Positions 6,966 through 8,658 of a stretch of DNA of 8,658 nt are shown here, one piece after another (position 1 is the stretch's first letter; the number at the start of each line of letters is the position of its first letter). The position numbers and the translations under genes were made by a program. The notes under the pieces were generated by a model, which was not told the origin of the DNA, made no database searches, and saw only the letters and a list, made by a program, of their open reading frames with translations. Origin of the DNA: an uncultured Candidatus Altimarinota bacterium (GTDB lineage: Bacteria > Patescibacteriota > Gracilibacteria > BD1-5 > UBA2023); assembly GCA_938036655.1 (NCBI GenBank), contig CALHQS010000025.1:1-8658 (forward strand), in the 5' to 3' direction.

Positions 6966-8282
6966 TTATCGACCCATACGATTTCGAAGGAAAGCAGGAA
7001 TTTCCATATCATTCTGAGGATTTGGCATCGTAGGCTGCGCCGCAGGAGTTTGTGAAGTGGCGGAATTTGGTTGTGCCGCAGGGCGTGCCATATTTTGCTG
7101 AGTATTCTGAGAAGATCGGAAATTTGAATCTGTTGTAGTGTGAGAAACGGTTTTATTTCCTACTGGAGGCGTTCCGAAAATTGGGCTTTTTCCGAATCCA
7201 CCACGAGAATTAGAAGCAATTTGTGCATTTGTTTCTTCAGAGAATCCTGTCGCGATAACAGTAATTTTGATTTCGCCAGTGTAGGCATCATCAATCGATG
7301 TCCCGAAAATAATATTCGCATTTGGATCACAAGATTCTGTAATCATACGAGATGCTTCGTCTACCTCAAACATTGAAAGATCGTTTCCACCGGTGATATT
7401 GAGAAGAAGTCCCTTTGCACCATTGATAGAAAGTTCCAAAAGTGGAGATTCAATAGCACCACGAGCCGCGTCAATCGCGCGATTTTCGCCACTCCCAAAA
7501 CCAATACCCATAAGCGCTGAGCCCGCATTTTCCATCACAGAACGAACATCCGCGAAGTCTACATTGATAAGTCCTGGGCGAGTAATCAAGTCCGCTACAC
7601 CCTGCACACCATTTGTCAGGATATCGTCCGCTACAGAGAATGCTTCTGTCAGAGGAGTTTTTTTGTCGATAATCGTCAAAATTCGATCATTTGGAATTGT
7701 GATGAGCGTATCTACTTTGTCGCGAAGATGTCCGAATCATTCGTATGCCTGCGCTGTACGACGAGCCCCTTCAAATGAAAATGGCTTTGTTACCACGCCA
7801 ACTACAAGAGCACCAACACTTTTGGCAATTTCAGCAACTACAGGAGCAGCACCAGTACCAGTACCACCACCCAATCCACAAGTTACAAAAACCATATCTG
7901 CGCCGCTGAGTGCATTTTTGATTTCTTCACTTGATTCTTCTGCTGCTTTTTTACCAACATCAGGGTTTGCACCAGCACCAAGTCCGCGAGTTGTTGCGCG
8001 ACCGATATTGATGCGAGTTGAAGCCTTTGATGTAAAAAGTGCTTGCGCATCGGTATTGATAGCGATAAATTCAATTCCTTCAACGCCAGATTCAATCATG
8101 CGATTCACGGCGTTATTTCCGGCACCACCAACACCAACTACTTTAATATTTGCAACTGGAGAAATATTTCCCATATCGACTTCCACACCGCTTCCATAAG
8201 GTTTTCGATGTGTTGGAGCTGGCGGAGTCGGAGGATTGAGATTATTTTTGAGAAGTTCTTTTAGGCGATCTGTATTTGCCAT
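6966..8282 (-). CDS. ftsZ: Cell-division GTPase FtsZ with one UGA-Gly codon
   Basis: FtsZ is the tubulin-like GTPase that polymerises into the division ring. 438 aa with UGA as Gly182. It shows VGVGGAGNNAVNRM near residues 49-62, INTDAQAL near 75-82, the tubulin signature GGGTGTG at 138-144, VDTLITIPNDRIL following Gly182, and the catalytic T7 loop NVDFADV with Asp242 and Asp245. A Gln/Pro/Asn-rich linker of about 60 residues leads to the conserved C-terminal peptide EIPAFLRNRMGR, which in other bacteria binds membrane tethers such as FtsA or SepF. The N-terminal extension of about 44 residues, partly Pro-rich, is longer than usual. The start is ATG 8280-8282, without a Shine-Dalgarno sequence. 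The gene has its own putative promoter and terminator, so it appears monocistronic; no ftsA or other division gene lies beside it in the window. Confidence 0.98.
7737..7739 (-). other. In-frame UGA codon read as the near-invariant Gly182 of FtsZ
   Basis: The context is RRTAQAYE-UGA-FGHLRDKVDTLITIPND. E. coli has AEQGITELSKHVDSLITIPND and B. subtilis AAGGISAMKEAVDTL at this place (recalled, not searched). The aligned residue is glycine, which makes this the strongest single site for UGA = Gly. Confidence 0.96.
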
Positions 8283-8309
8283 ATAAATAGAGATTTTTAA
8301 AAATTAGAA

Positions 8310-8338
8310 TTTATGAATATGAAAATTTTTCAAGTCAA
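8310..8338 (-). promoter_or_regulatory. Putative ftsZ promoter
   Basis: On the minus strand TTGACT (8333-8338, five of six consensus bases) is followed by a 17-base spacer and CATAAA (8310-8315, four of six). The predicted start near 8303 leaves an A/T-rich leader of about 20 bases. The -10 is weak, and alternative A/T-rich hexamers lie nearby. Confidence 0.45.
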
Positions 8339-8355
8339 TATTTTCACCATTTTTT

Positions 8356-8413
8356 CTGTACTTTCACGATAAGAAAATATATCAATTATTGCGTAGTAAA
8401 TATGAAAGTACAG
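8356..8413. repeat. Perfect 11-bp inverted repeat between ftsZ and the divergent ORF
   Basis: CTGTACTTTCA at 8356-8366 and TGAAAGTACAG at 8403-8413 are exact reverse complements, 36 bases apart. Inner bases CGATAA (8367-8372) and TTATTG (8386-8391) can also pair with one wobble. Outside it TTCACC (8343-8348) and GGTGAA (8413-8418) are a further reverse-complement pair. It lies just upstream of the putative ftsZ -35. No T run follows on either strand, so it does not look like a terminator. It may be a two-site operator or a structured leader of the divergent gene. Confidence 0.6.
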
Positions 8414-8448
8414 GTGAATTATATTTAGGGAATCCAAATAAAAAACAA

Positions 8449-8658
8449 ATGTATTTTCAACCAAGATCACTTTTTTATTTCGTATTTACGATTGTTATTT
8501 CTACTCTATTTTTAAAATCTTATTGTGGCCTTTTGATAAGTCCATTGATTGGTGTTGTTGTTTATTGCGCATTTCTCTGCTTGCAAAAATTCTTTTGTAG
8601 GAAATATGGTTCATCTGGTTATATGGCAATTATGGGAATTATGATATTTATATTCTAT
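8449..8658 (+). CDS. Hypothetical small membrane protein, 3' end cut by window edge
   Basis: An open frame of 70 codons runs from ATG 8449-8451 to the window end without TAA, TAG or TGA. The translation is strongly hydrophobic: one membrane segment at about residues 8-23 (LFYFVFTIVISTLFL), a second at about 27-45 (GLLISPLIGVVVYCAFLCL), a basic turn (QKFFCRKYG), and the start of a third (YMAIMGIMIFIF). It has four cysteines. The frame is open upstream to a TAG at 8305-8307, and a TTG at 8389 would add 20 hydrophilic residues, so the start is uncertain. It is divergent from ftsZ and is the only supported gene on the plus strand. I do not recognise the family. The membrane-like translation argues for a real gene; the A/T-rich short sequence argues for caution. 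Confidence 0.5.
   Translation, partial: MYFQPRSLFYFVFTIVISTLFLKSYCGLLISPLIGVVVYCAFLCLQKFFCRKYGSSGYMAIMGIMIFIFY

Noticed and set aside
6725..7012. An upstream start at 7012 for the DnaQ-DinG gene.
   Set aside because: It would overlap the end of ftsZ and its terminator and add 40 residues not seen in the nuclease family; the ATG at 6892 fits both the domain start and the -10 box.
2350..7739. UGA read as tryptophan (code 4) or selenocysteine.
   Set aside because: The FtsZ site is a near-invariant glycine and the exonuclease sites fit glycine; TGG already encodes Trp in these genes; the sites are not cysteine or redox positions as selenocysteine would require.
7393..8199. Long plus-strand open frame opposite ftsZ.
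   Set aside because: It is the antisense shadow of ftsZ: low-complexity Ser/Pro/Ala-rich translation without recognisable domains, within a gene of certain identity.
8356..8413. Inverted repeat as a rho-independent terminator or as ends of a mobile element.
   Set aside because: No T run follows on either strand and the 36-base spacer is too long for a terminator; nothing between or around the arms resembles a transposase or a target-site duplication.
8402..8428. Eight-codon peptide frame starting ATGAAAGTACAG upstream of the membrane ORF.
   Set aside because: It is too short, lacks a ribosome binding site, and overlaps the inverted repeat; there is no sign that it is translated.

Overview
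The window comes from a bacterium that reads UGA as glycine (NCBI genetic code 25), so it most likely belongs to the candidate phyla Absconditabacteria (SR1) or Gracilibacteria (BD1-5). Six TGA codons lie in frame inside recognisable genes: one in pilB, four in a DnaQ-DinG-like gene and one in ftsZ. In FtsZ the UGA sits exactly where the family has a near-invariant glycine. Tryptophan is encoded by TGG, and all five stop codons visible inside the window are TAA. Read with the standard code, ftsZ is cut in two, pilB loses its N-terminus, and the DnaQ-DinG gene breaks into five pieces. The sequence alone does not tell SR1 from Gracilibacteria.

Layout, mostly on the minus strand. From right to left: a partial membrane-protein ORF on the plus strand (8449 to the window end), divergent from ftsZ; a 166-base intergenic region (8283-8448) with a putative ftsZ promoter and a perfect 11-bp inverted repeat; ftsZ (8282-6966), closed by a UUCG-loop terminator; a DEDDh exonuclease fused to a DinG-like helicase region (6892-4583), with its own near-leaderless promoter and a second UUCG-loop terminator; a 151-base intergenic region (4432-4582) with an extended -10 promoter; then a tight type IV pilus operon running off the left edge: a bitopic membrane protein (4431-3520), a PilO-like protein (3503-2406), the motor ATPase PilB (2400-1135) and the platform protein PilC (1119 to base 1, cut by the edge). 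No gene-free stretch exceeds 300 bases. No tRNA, rRNA, CRISPR array or insertion sequence was seen.

How the genes work together. The pilus genes encode an inner-membrane pilus assembly machine: PilB hydrolyses ATP and drives PilC, and the two single-span proteins probably form the alignment scaffold. FtsZ is the cell-division GTPase. The most unusual gene is the DnaQ-DinG fusion. Its nuclease active site is complete, but helicase motifs I, II, III, V and VI all look lost although the DinG-like architecture is still visible. It therefore looks like a nuclease carrying a dead helicase scaffold. No gene has a recognisable Shine-Dalgarno sequence; start codons follow A/T-rich leaders.
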